A DNA stretch of 64,000 nucleotides. Origin: Sinotaia quadrata (lineage: Eukaryota; Mollusca; Gastropoda; Architaenioglossa; Viviparidae). The notes below the pieces were generated by a model. It worked only from the letters and a program-made list of their open reading frames with translations. It was not told where the DNA came from and ran no database searches. Every line of letters begins with the position of its first letter. The first letter of the stretch is position 1. The position numbers and the translations under genes are program-made. The stretch is from contig CM054178.1 of the NCBI GenBank assembly GCA_028829895.1, positions 90,089,558-90,153,557 of the forward strand, given 5' to 3'. Positions 25,401 through 37,746 of the stretch are shown here, one piece after another.

Positions 25401-25853
25401 TCTCAAACAATTTTATTTTTGAGTTCAATTTGACAATTTGCAGTATGTTAAAAAGGAAGGCAGTGAATAAATGTGGTTTGAAATTTGTGGCATTGTTTGC
25501 TATTTTCTGTAGATTGTATTTTGTCTTACGTTAAATGTGTTGTTTTTTTCTGAATTCACACTTTTCAGCTTTGCATTTTTTAATTTATGAATTTATTTAA
25601 ATTGCTTTAGTTTAAGATAAAGACGCTATATTTTATGTTTATGTCAGGTGGCTTTATCTCACTTTTTCATTTTACTGGCATGAATTGGCTTTTATCATGT
25701 CTGCATCCAATTATGTTTGCAGGTCAGTTCCTCATACTCACACTTCTAAGGTGACCCTCATTCGATGACAACCCCAAACACTGCTGTTTCCAAGGAATTT
25801 GAACGAAAAAGCCAGCTGTGATAGCTTCATGGGCAGCGAGCCGTTTCTTAGCT

Positions 25854-26110
25854 CTTGTCCACCATTATTGTTAGAATAGCATTTACAACACTTTAAGAGT
25901 GTACTTGGCATTTCTGAGGCCACACCTTATTTTGCAATGTAGCAGTAGAACTGCACAGATGTTGTGAAATGCTTGTCTCTCTTGTCCACCATTATTGTTA
26001 GAATAGCATTGACAACACTTTAAGAGTGGTCTTGGCAATTGTTTGAGGCCATATTCAGTTTGCTATGCAGCAGTAGAACTGTATGCACTTTGGGAAATGC
26101 TTTTTGACAA
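25854..26110. repeat. Direct duplication, ~127-bp unit
   Basis: Two copies start cttgtccaccattattgtta (25854 and 25981) and share gaatagcattnacaacactt-type sequence and gcagtagaactg; a third, poorer copy may follow at 26124. Confidence 0.8.
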
Positions 26111-26239
26111 TTGTGCTTATTTTGGAGTCCACGTTGTTAATCTGCATAGAGCAGTGGAACTGCCTGTTTGTATGTTCATTGTTTCAGGGTCTGGCAGCAT
26201 GTTTTCTACTTTGGAAACCTGGATCAGGAGAAATTGACA

Positions 26240-26262
26240 TGCGCACGCACACACACACACAT

Positions 26263-26304
<42 letters not shown>
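26240..26304. repeat. CA microsatellite
   Basis: About 30 CA units with one CG and one TG interruption. Confidence 0.95.
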
Positions 26305-26306
<2 letters not shown>

Positions 26307-27260
26307 ACTAAACAATAAAAAATAAATTTAAAAATAGTAAAAACAATTTTTATTGTTACAATAACTTATTTATATGTATATTAATGTTTAAACTTTTTTC
26401 TATTCAGAACTATTTAGTATATAAGTATATTTTACAGTTTTTATTTTTATATGTTTGTAATAAATGTATGTTTATAGATATATTAATATATTAAATATAA
26501 AATATATTTTAGATAATTAATGTAATATTTGTATCTATCTTGTCAGTAAGGAATAATAAATATGATCATGAAATTATACAAGAACAGCTGTTTGCTAGTT
26601 TGCTCTCACTAATGAAACTTGTAGGGAGGACACAAAGCACATCCCCCACTGTATGGGCTTGGATCATTTGAAATTTATTTTTTTTTTGGAATGCATAGAT
26701 AATGTTGATAAGTTTTGAAGTATGGGAAGTGTTGTTTTGTTGACAGTGATAAATGTTTTTAAAAATTAGTTTGGGCTTGCAAAGTTCAGTTATAAAAAAC
26801 CAAAACCACTATTGCAAGCATACAGCAGCAACCTAACTGTTGTGAGCTTTTGTTGTTGTTGTAATTGTTCTGTAAAGAAATGCCACTGCTGTGGGCTTTT
26901 TGTAATTGTTCTCTAAACAGATATCTATAAAAAGATTTCCCTCACCTAGTGCTTCCATAAAGATTGTAAAACAATTTGAATCTTGTTTCCAGCACATTTA
27001 CAGTTGCTTGTGTTTTCTTTTCTTTTCTAGATGTTCAGATTTGCCTGTTAGTTTGGAATGTGTGAATTCTTGTTTAGGGTGTCACATTTTTGCCACAGTA
27101 ATCAAGTCCTGATTTTCTAAAATAAGTGTGGAGTTTTTCTTTATTCTTGGCATGGAATGCTAATAAGTAGTTCAGCTCAGTAATCCATCACTGTGAAAGT
27201 AGTTACCAAAGATAAAGGTATGAATTTTTGGTTTGTTGTTTTAATTGACAAGAGATGCAC

Positions 27261-27494
27261 TTAACCTCTTTACTGCCAATGGCACAGTCAATGATCATAC
27301 ACAAAATTTCATAGTGAGAACGATAAATGATCATAATTAAAGGGAAGTAACTCTAACTTACCTATTGAAAATTACTGTCTCATCTGTTATTTCATCCTGG
27401 TTTTAAGCAAATAGTTTTGTTGATATGAAAATCTCTGACAAATCTTTAAGGAGGGAGATACTTTTTATATTTAATCTGGCAATGAAGGGGTTAA
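27261..27494. mobile_element. piggyBac-type MITE with TTAA ends
   Basis: The 234-bp segment begins ttaacctctttactgcca and ends tggcaatgaaggggttaa, which are inverted repeats matching at about 15 of 18 positions, bounded by TTAA on both sides. piggyBac transposons insert at TTAA, and their inverted repeats often begin with CCC or CCY. It contains no coding frame. Internal sequence includes aaagggaagtaactctaa. Confidence 0.75.
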
Positions 27495-28194
27495 TAATCA
27501 GTCACATGCCTACTACACCTATAATGGATCATTTTTCTTTTTAATTTATTTATTCAGTTAATCTTCACAGTACACCATAATTCATCACTTGTTTTATTTA
27601 TTTTAGTGGGCATAAAAACGAAAGTTACAATGTTCTGCTCTTCAGAAGCATAACTGCTTAGTTGTTTGTGGTGTTTTGTTTTTTAAAGTAATTTTTGGGT
27701 GCTTGTTAAAGATTTTTTTGTTTTGATAGAATGCATATTTATATTTTGTTGTATGTAGTAATTAATTTTTTTGTTTGTTTTAATTATTTTAATAAAAATA
27801 TTAGTCTCTCTTTTAAACTAATTGTTTTAATGCATAAAAATGTCTCTTTTAGTATGTTTTAATTATGCTTCATACATAGAATAACCATATGCTTTGATAG
27901 CATAGTAAATTATGGAATTATTTTTTACACCTTGTTATATGGTATTTCATTTCCTTGATCTGGTCAGTTTAAAATATCATGTGCATAGCATCTGGCAGTT
28001 ATGTATGTGCACATTAAAAACATGTTTTGTAAATGAAATAAGCCTGCATAAAGTCACTGTGTGTCTGTGAGTGCACATTTTATTCTATAAATATGAAATC
28101 TGCTTAGATATACAAATTGTTTGACACATCTTATATAAATATAAATCAAGCTGAATATATTCTATAAAAAAAATTATGTGCTTTATTAAATAAA

Positions 28195-28460
28195 TTTGAA
28201 ATCAGCCTGCATGAGCCTGTGCACACTTTTAATTATATGATATCAGCTTGCATGAGCCTGTGCACACTTTTAATATATATATCAGCCTGCCTAGCATGGC
28301 TGTTAAATGAGCTTACATAGAGTGCTGAATTGGATGTGAAACTATTATATAAACTATGAAATCAGTTTATACAGAGTCTTTACATTGTGTATATATTACA
28401 TGACATCAGCCAGCTTAACATGGCACTTGTACATGTGCACACTTTATTGTATATATATTA
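28195..28460. repeat. Degenerate tandem repeat, ~65-bp units
   Basis: Four or five units with atcagcctgcatgagcctgt, gcacacttt and tatatatta; the central two are the most similar. Confidence 0.7.
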
Positions 28461-30639
28461 TGAAATTATTAAATGCATGGCTGACTTAGCATTTTAAGCA
28501 TAATCATGCAAAATGCATTGGTATCATTTGTAAAGCTTGAAAACAAATAACTCATTCATAAAATGTTTTGATAACTAATTATTGAATATATATTTTACTT
28601 GTTTATGTGCTGGTTGCTTTGTGTAATCCACCAAGATTGTTCATTGTCTGTTTTGCTATTTTAAACCCAGGCTTAATACTTGTTTCCATCTCATGAACAT
28701 ATTTACACCGCATGTTGGGTAAGGACATGGGACCTTAATTTATTGCCTTAAAACAGCGAATGGATTCAGTAAGCATGTCAGCTGACAAGCTTTATTTCTT
28801 CTGCTTTACACTTTGTGTTTATTTCAATTGTTCATGAGAAACTGATTTTTTTATTTTCATGATACTGAGGCCTTCCATGATATAAAAGATCCAGTTTTTA
28901 TCTATTATTTTGATAAAACACTTAATTTTTTTCCCCAAAACTATTTGATGTATTGTAGGTAGTAATTTCATAAAGAATTATTTTACCTCATTGTTATTTT
29001 ATCATTTGTAAATATATGCAAGTGCTAGACTGTTTTGAAAGAAATATATATTTGAGAAAGGGACCTTTCATGTTGATACAGTGTTTTAATAGTTTTCTTT
29101 GGAGTAATCTTAATGCATTTGTATGTGCCCATCTGAATGAAAGATGAACGAATGTGATGTTGGAATTGCTTGTTTGCTGTGCATGAAATATTCAACTCAC
29201 TTGAATTCAAGTCAACTGCTGTGAAGCACTTTGGTTGCAAATAAATCCCTGTCAGACAGTGTGCTGTCTTCCATATTGGAAGTTGTATGGAATGGCCCCA
29301 GGAAAAAACACATCGGTTGTTTGCTTTTAACTGCCTCATAGAGCTTCTTCAAGTTGTCTTATTTCAACCTCCTGTATCCCACTCATTATCCTTTCATTTA
29401 ATGGAATGACTTAGCTATGTAAGATACAAATATCAATGACTGCTTATGTTTGTGTCGGAAAATTGTGATGCTGGTGTCATTTCAGTTATGGGTTTGGTTT
29501 GAAATATTAAGTATACATTTTTATTTTGAATCATCAGTTTCTTATAGTTATTTGTGTGAAGTGCATATATTCATGTATGTACCCTCAACATAAAATTCAA
29601 TTGAGTATTTTGTACTGGAATACATAGCTCTGCTTTCAGAACATTTATATTTGATGGGAAAAGATTTTGTACTTAAATAAACAAGAACAGATTTTATAAC
29701 TACATATAAATATGCTGTATGTCTATTCATTAGATTTCTTTGTGCAGGATGTTGCCAATGTAGGTGTATGGTTAGGTATTTCATAATTGTTTTCTGATAT
29801 GCTTAGAGAATTCCTTGTGATTCTCACAAAACTAGCATTGTAGTTTGTTTACAGTTCTTGATTCATCTACCACTTTTGACTCTTAATAGTTGAACAGAAA
29901 TTCACAAAATTTATAAGAGTGTCAAAAAGGTGACAGTAATATTGCATTTAGGTGAAAATTTATACATGCAAAAATTGCATTTTAATTTTAAGGTAAAAGC
30001 AATATTAATTTTTTAACTATGAAAGCACACCATTAGTTCAGAAAACTATGCTTTTTGTTCAAATTATTGACACCTTGAATTCATTTAATTCTTTTTTTAG
30101 TTTTAACGCAAAATGTTTTTGCATTTTATTTGCAGCCATCTTTTTGCCTTTATAAACTCATCATATTTTGTTATATTTCTTAGAAATGACTTTTAAATAA
30201 ACATAAACCATAAATTAAAAAAATATATATATATGTGGGTTTCAATATTTTGTCCAAATTATTTAATGAAAATCTACTTTAGTAACCAAACTCATGTGAA
30301 ACTATCAAAATATAAAGTGTAGTAACTAAATTCTTATCAGTTAAATTTAGTTAAGTAGTAATTTCAAAATATGAATATATTTTTTAAATTGGTAAAGCTG
30401 TTTCTGGGCACCTTTAAAACAAATGTATCATGTAAGTAATTATCTTTTTAAATAATGCATATCAGCAGATTCTAAGGGTTTTAAATAAATCATATAATTT
30501 AATACTAAAGGTTATAAATTTCACACAGCAGTAGATACTGTTTAATTATGGCTTAGCACTTGATATTGATTTATTTTATATTAAATATTTCATGGTATTG
30601 TTTTAAAAATAATATTAATAATTTTTTAATTAAAATTTG

Positions 30640-31045
30640 ATTTTAAATAGCACTTAATCCTAATAGTAAGTTTTAAATACTGTATAGCAGTAGTTGTTTT
30701 AAATGCTATTTAGTACTAAATCCTGATAGTCTGTTTTAAATACTGTATAGCAGTAGTTGTTTTAAATGCTATTTAGTACTAAATCCTGATAGTCTGTTTT
30801 AAATACTGTATAGCAGTAGTTGTTTTAAATGCTATTTAGTACTAAATATTAATAATCTATTATAAATAATGTAAGGGAGTATAAAACAAAGGATTTTAAT
30901 AAACGAATAACACTAAATGCAATCAGTTTTAAATAATGTATGCCACTTAAAAAATTGAGTTTTAAATATTGTGTAATACTAATTACTAAAAGTCAGTTTT
31001 AAATAATGTATAGCACTGAATATGAACAGTTTTAAATAATGCATG
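30640..31045. repeat. Tandem repeat, three near-identical 62-bp units plus degenerate flanks
   Basis: The core unit contains gttttaaatactgtatagca, gtagttgttttaaatgc and tatttagtactaaatcctga. Diverged half-units built on agttttaaataatgtat continue to the right. Confidence 0.85.
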
Positions 31046-33264
31046 CCAGTAAAGGCTGACAATCAGCAGGATGCAAACAAATTTATATTTACCAGCCATT
31101 TGGAACAGGTTTACCTGTCTGAATACAGTGTTTAGCTTGTCCAAAAAGTTGTTTTCAGAGAGCTGGTGAAAACATAAAATCTTAAGATGGGAAACAAAAT
31201 TAATTTGGTCACATTTTAACTATTCTTTGAATCAAATGGTGTATTAGATCCTGCTATTGCAGTTTAATTGAATGTATCTGGAAAGATTTGAATTTTTAAT
31301 ATTTTTTATTGTATTGATTTGTTTGCATGAGGCAAATGTGTTGTACTAAGAATTCAATTAAAAAAAATATTAAAATGTTAGCAGCTCTAAATCCTAAAAA
31401 TATTTTCTGCAAGTACATGGGCAAACAAATTTTTTTTCCTACCAGCATTATTTATAGCCATTCTTGTAAGAATGTAATTTTATATATATATGTAATCAGC
31501 ATTGCATCCTCAGATATGATTTATTACACATTTTTAAAAAATACATACATTATTTTTTTAAAACAAGTGTAACAGATACTGAATTTTTGGACATGGTCAC
31601 ACGCGCACTCATTCTTTGCATGATTTGTTGGGACTAAGTTACATGTACACTTGTGAGATGTTATTTTGAGTAAAAAATATTCTTTTTTAAATTATTTTTT
31701 GTGTGTGCATATTACTAATGCAGAGCTATGTTTCTACTTTAAATCAGATTTTGGTCCACAAATTATAAATTCAAAGTGTCATATTTTGCATTAGTTTTAT
31801 GTCATAAAAGTGCAAAATACATTTTGAAATGTTTATTTTTATCACATATTCATATATTTAATGCAAATGGTGGTCCATTGTTGAGTCAAATGATATTTGT
31901 ATCATTTCTGTTGTAATTCTGGTTCACTTGCTATGTAATTATTGACAAACATTCTGCAAAATAATGCAATTTTGCAGAATAAATTTTAAAGGAGAAAATA
32001 AAATAAAATCTGTGTTAATAAAATATAATTATCTATAAATGGTGGACAGAGATCAATAAAATCAACTCTCTGCATTTTGTAGCCATGGTCACTATTATCA
32101 GCTTCTCTTTAAAAAAATTATAAACAAGTTCCAAATACCCTGTCTGGTCACATAAAGTTTTAATGAGATTTTTGTCGGTATGATATGTTGACATTTTCCC
32201 CCCATTGCCAGCATTTTTAAGACTAATGGATTTGCTATTAAGTAATCAAATTTTGAATTGTACACATGCTTTTGATATGCATTAATGCTAAGCTTTAAAA
32301 TGCCCTTTATCACAAAAAATTATAAAAAGTATAGTTCATACATACTGTTTGTAGAAGGCAAGATAATATTTAGTTTTTCTTATCACTCTTTAGCAGATAT
32401 CAGCATTATAATACATAATGGCATTATTCATTTGGATTTTTTCAATGCAAGAGAGATAGTTGTATTTCTTCATTTAAGTGTGCAACCTGTTTTATCTTTA
32501 TGCAGCTTGTTCTTTGGGTCGCCATGGTTGTATGACTTATATGTTAACTGATATGTCATGCTTCTAATAATGTAGGACATTTTTAATTTGATTATATATT
32601 TCTTTTTTTTTTTTTTTTGCTTTAAAAAATGTACAAGCCTCCCATAATACACAATAGATCTTTGAATATATAATAAACTAGTACTATTTGTACTAAAAGA
32701 GAGATATTGGATGTTGCTTGTTTTTAAGATGTGAGAGAACTTGTAATATAGTAAAATTAGAAGGGTTGCAGAAGAGATAAAACTTTGATTATTTTAAAGA
32801 AAGGAAAACTATGATTATCTTGCACTTATATTGTAAAAATTGGGACTAAAGTAATAAAAACATATTATCATTTTTTCTTTTTAGAAATATATGCAGTGTT
32901 GAGCAGTCATGAAACTTTTAATGCACCCAAAATCACAGAAAACCATGAAATCATATTAGCTTTCGATAGAATAGTTCTCTTCCTCAGTGTCATATCTCTA
33001 AACTATTGCAAATAACAATATCCACACACAGAAACCCTTGTATCTACAGATAAGTTTTCCAACTACAAGTTTATGTGAACACTTTTTCTTTTGCTAATCA
33101 TGCCTAGATTGGAACAATAAATTGCAAATGCTGTACTATAAGTAATAAATAAAAACAGAAAGTCAACAAAATTATCTGCAAATGAAGAAAATATATTTAT
33201 ATTTTTCACTTTTAATTATAGTTATTTTTTTCTTTAAAAAGATCTCCTGGTTATTCATTTAGAG

Positions 33265-34686
33265 GTGGAAAACTTCTTACCAAAGGAGAAGACAAATCAG
33301 TCTTTAATCTATTTTAGCAAGCCCCCATCCACCCACTATCTCTCCAACATATGGTTATCAATATGTGTAAGATGGTCAATAAATGTATTAAATTAACAAT
33401 CAAATATACATTTAACAAATGCAATCAAAAGACAGTTGACATTTTCATGACTTCATGACAATGTTTGGTTAATGCAAGATAATTGTTCAATTTATCCTAG
33501 CAGAGATAGCAGCAGTAAAATGATCATATATATATATATAATTTATCACAAACATGGGAGTGGAGTTTTAGAGAAATAATTATAGTCAATGTACAGAATC
33601 TTTTCAATGATGGGTGCTGTCACTGGCATGTGTTCACAATCACACAGTTTGCAACAAGCCACTGCCTTTCTTATTTAGACGATGATCCAACATACCCCTT
33701 CTAGGCATGTTAGACAAATGTTCCAGAATCTTTGATGTGCTCTCTCTGAATTTCCTTTGCATTATCAAGCACATCAGGAGGAATGTTCCTGAATTTTCAT
33801 GTATGCTACTCAGCACACCACAAATGTTCAAAATAATCTTCATGAATACTTGAGACCATAACTCAAGCCACTGTTTTTGTTGTATTGGTTCTTGAACAGA
33901 ATTCACAATTCACAGGAATCAACTTACAGCAACACGTTACTGATAATTTTGATGATAACGCTGGATGCACACACCGATGTGATCTGGTTGAGAACAGTTG
34001 TCACTATAGCCTAATCAACAAAAAAAAAAAAAGGCACGCTTTTCTCAGCAAAAGTCAAATTAAGGCAATGCTAAATATCAGGCATATTTCATCTCAATAA
34101 CTCCTTTCTCTCTTAAAAACATTCTCAACTTACAAATCCTGCAACAATTTCGTTAACCTGATACACACACACAGCATAAGAAATATAGCATCAATCAAAA
34201 TTCACAAGTATAATGTACAATGTAATCAAATTAGTGAAAATATGGTTCAATTACATATTCAAATTCATAGATCAATAGCAAACATATATGAAATATTTCT
34301 AAGTCCATTCTTTCTTTATCAGTCAGTTAACTTACCATAAGCTAATGATTGCCTTTATGACCAGACTCAAGTTTTGTCAAAATCAAAGTGATTAGAATAT
34401 AGACTTCTTCAACAAAATAACCTTCGGTCCATCCCATTGGATTGAATTTGTTATGAACAAGTGTGAGACTATTAGTCAGAAAAACGTCTCATCCAGATGG
34501 AACTGGTTTGGATTGCATCAACAAAATTTATAGCATATTCTCCATCTGAGGTGTTTACTCCAACTCTTGGCAGTTACAACAACATTATCATAAGCAGTGC
34601 CCAAGGTTGGGTCACTTTGACATTTAACAATTTATATAACAATTAAATTTAGAAATAGGGTTAGGCAAATTTACTCCACCACAGTA
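33265..34686. repeat. Dispersed repeat, copy B, without the LINE
   Basis: Second copy of the roughly 1.4 kb repeat, in the same orientation as copy A. It runs from about aaacttcttaccaaaggag to ggcaaatttactccaccaca. It preserves the site before LINE insertion (around 34245). Read on the minus strand it starts TGTGGTGGAG, which would suit an LTR, but no target duplication was recognised. Confidence 0.75.
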
Positions 34687-37600
34687 ATGTTGACATTTTA
34701 TCATATAATATTTTCTTTACCTGTTTCACAAATTGTTACTCTATTTAACTAGATTTTATGCTTTTTAAATTAAATAACAATAGTTAAATTAATTAAACTG
34801 TATTAAAAAGAATTGGTAAAAAATCTAATTTTTCTCAGCTCATAGTAGAATGATCTCTTGCAGCTGTTTTAACATCTTAGTTTAATTGGATTCCCTTCCT
34901 TTGTCTAGCAATAATTTATATCTTTTGTCTATTACCAGTTTATTTAGCCTACTTGGATATGCATGCCAGTATTGTTAACCCTTGCATAGTTGCCAGAATG
35001 TTGTTTTTATTTAGAAAATAATTTTTTTCTTTCTGCTCAAAGAATATTTTTTAATATGTTCGATTGTTAGGATATCCCCACAAGTATGGACTATTTGCTG
35101 GTATTGTGTTAATTCACTGCCAAGTCGTAGTTTGGATGATGTTAACCAACACTTACAAAACTTAAAATTACAAGCTGTTATTAAACACTTACAAATGTTT
35201 GGTATAAAATGAAAACACTGCTACAGTCTGATGATAAAAAAAATAACACATTGATATGTGAATAATATTTCTTACATTTTATTGTTAATATTTTTAAAAA
35301 ATAAAACTGTATCCAAATTTATGGTATTCAATGTAAAGTTTTGATCCAAGAAGAAAACTCTTGTTTTTCTTGTGTGTTACTTTCATGTGTGAGCATCAGT
35401 TAGTCTCTGGTAAAATGATATACAGTTATCATGGATAAAAGTTTCATATCACAAAATCAATAATTTAAAATATACAAACAACACAAATTTAAAAATAAAA
35501 TAAGTCATATATCCTGGCAAGGTGATAACCCAAAACATCAAATAAAAGAAATTCCAAGCATTTATGTAAATATTACATAATAAATTGTTTTATTAGTTTT
35601 GTATTGATTTAGAATAACAATTTAAATATTTATTTAAAAGAATATTTGATGCCAAGCATTTCTTTTCAACAGGTAGCTAACTGCATGATTAGTATCAAAT
35701 ATAAATAAAACAAAAAAAGGCACTAATAATTTAGTTCTATCAAAATCTCCCTCTGCCTTATAATGATGAAGTGAGTAGAGGAAAACCCTCAAGTAATAGT
35801 GTGAATATTTCAATTGGCAAAGTAAAATAAAATCACCTTTGTATAGGTGCTCAATACAGTCAAGAATAAGTAATGTTTTCTATTTTCATAATAAAACGAA
35901 TGAATTCTTAGATATAAAGCACTTAACAGACCTAGATACAAATATAACTCAAACAGCATGAAAGTTGCAACAGAAAAAAATATGATTCATATAAAAAATG
36001 CACAAAATAATACAGCAGATGCACCACTGGTAGTTTGGTCACATTCTGATGAACAGAATTCATTTACTAAGTCAAACCCATTCCAAACAAGCATTTACAA
36101 AGCCTAACAACATATATATGAGTAATCAGAAAAGTAATAAAAAGCAACAGTAATGGACTAAGAAAAGTAAATAAGCTCTAAACAGTATCGAACAAGGCAT
36201 GCTTGTTAAATGAACAAAACTAGTTAGAAAGACATACAGTTACCCCAAGACTTCCTCAACAGCTGCCTGCATGGCAGTAAACCTGAAAATACACAAAATT
36301 CCAAGGCTTAACCCCCATTGTAAATGTCATATTGTTGCGTTGCCTGCCAAAATGAACCATTTTAAGAGTAATTTCAGTTAAATGACTATTGCACTATTTA
36401 TAAAATGTGTGGTCCTTTGGTTTACAGTGTACTGCATTTGAATCAGCAATCCACTTCTCATATATAAATTGTCCACTGACAGTATGTTTCAAAGGTCAAG
36501 CTGCTGCCAATTTCAGCCAACTGAGAATACTCCAACGAAGACCCTTTCAAAAATAATAAAAAGTAATTTTCTCTCTCTCCAACATTTCCATCTATCGCTT
36601 ACATCATCCAATTTTTGTGTCTAAAACTTTTGTTTTATTCACTATTGTGCATGTTTAAATTTATTATTAATGAATATTTCTATTAGTATTCATGCTGTAA
36701 TTATGTTCTTATTCATTTATTATACATCATATTTTTTAGATTTTTAGATTCCATTTTTCTGAGTCAACTTCCAATCATCATGAAGCAAATTAAACTTAAA
36801 AAAATTTTTTTTACCAGTTTTACCAGAAGTGAACTATCCTTATTAGCACGCATATCTGAAATGTTAAAGAGATGGACTGGTGAAAGATACAACCTTTCTC
36901 TATTTGATGCATAAGTGGACTATTCAGGAATGCATATGCTTTGCTGTCATCTTGTATCCCAACAGTTGACTATCATTGTGGTTGTCAATCAGTGCTGGAT
37001 TAGATATTAGTAGCTATATTTTTTCCAGCAAATATTGGTAAGATATGTTGCCATGTAATTCACTGATAATATATGCAGCTAGGTAGTTTCATGTCTAGGA
37101 TCTGGTCAGTTAACTTCACTTTTGTTAAAGGTTGTTTACTGAACTATCCCACAGTGAACAGTTACTTCCTTTTCATAATACACAAAGCATATGCACTTTA
37201 AGATATTTCATCAGATTCTCTATTGTTACCATTGGTTATAATTTATAAGCACAAATAAGGTGCATATATTTTATTTTTTCCCTTGATTCCTGCTGATTAA
37301 AAAAAATTATAGTGCAGTTTATAGGCCATTCTGCACCAATATACACCCTATTCTAGGTGAGGTGTCGTCAAGTCAGAGTATTACATATACTGTCCATGAA
37401 GTATTTCTGACAATAATTTTTGTTGTAAAAAATCAAAAACATGGGAATAAGACAACGTAGCAATCTGCTCACAGTATTAGAGCATTGCAGTTTTGTTATC
37501 CCATAACTTGCAAATAAAATTTACAAATAGTAATATAGTGATATAAATAAAAGAAATGTTAAATAAAAGTGGATTATTTTGGGGGGGTTTTATTTAAAAA

Positions 37601-37746
37601 ATAAAAGTTATCTGCTCCTTAGATCATGGAGTAGTAGTATTGCTCAAGTCAGAACACTAACCATTTATTGCAGTCTCAATAAAATAGTTTTTTACAGAAT
37701 TTGAAATTTTCCTCAGAGATAATAAATTGTATTAAATTCTAAAAAC

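Larger units (their letters stand above)
20212..37746. other. Region between two convergent genes
   Basis: Seventeen kilobases with no confident coding sequence. It holds tandem repeats, the MITE, dispersed repeat copy B and weak terminal-exon candidates. The right part (about 34.7-37.7 kb) lacks minisatellites and may include the 3' UTR of the NWD-like gene. Open frames such as 29025-29339 (minus) have random-looking composition. Confidence 0.6.

Noticed and set aside
25723..25750. Possible 28-nt plus-strand microexon behind gtttgcag
   Set aside because: Acceptor and donor look acceptable, but in the phase after 18318 it stops at once, and in the AG phase it would compete with exon 18156; nothing else supports it.
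29025..29339. 104-codon open frame on the minus strand
   Set aside because: No splice-site support, no recognisable motif and random-looking composition between the two genes.
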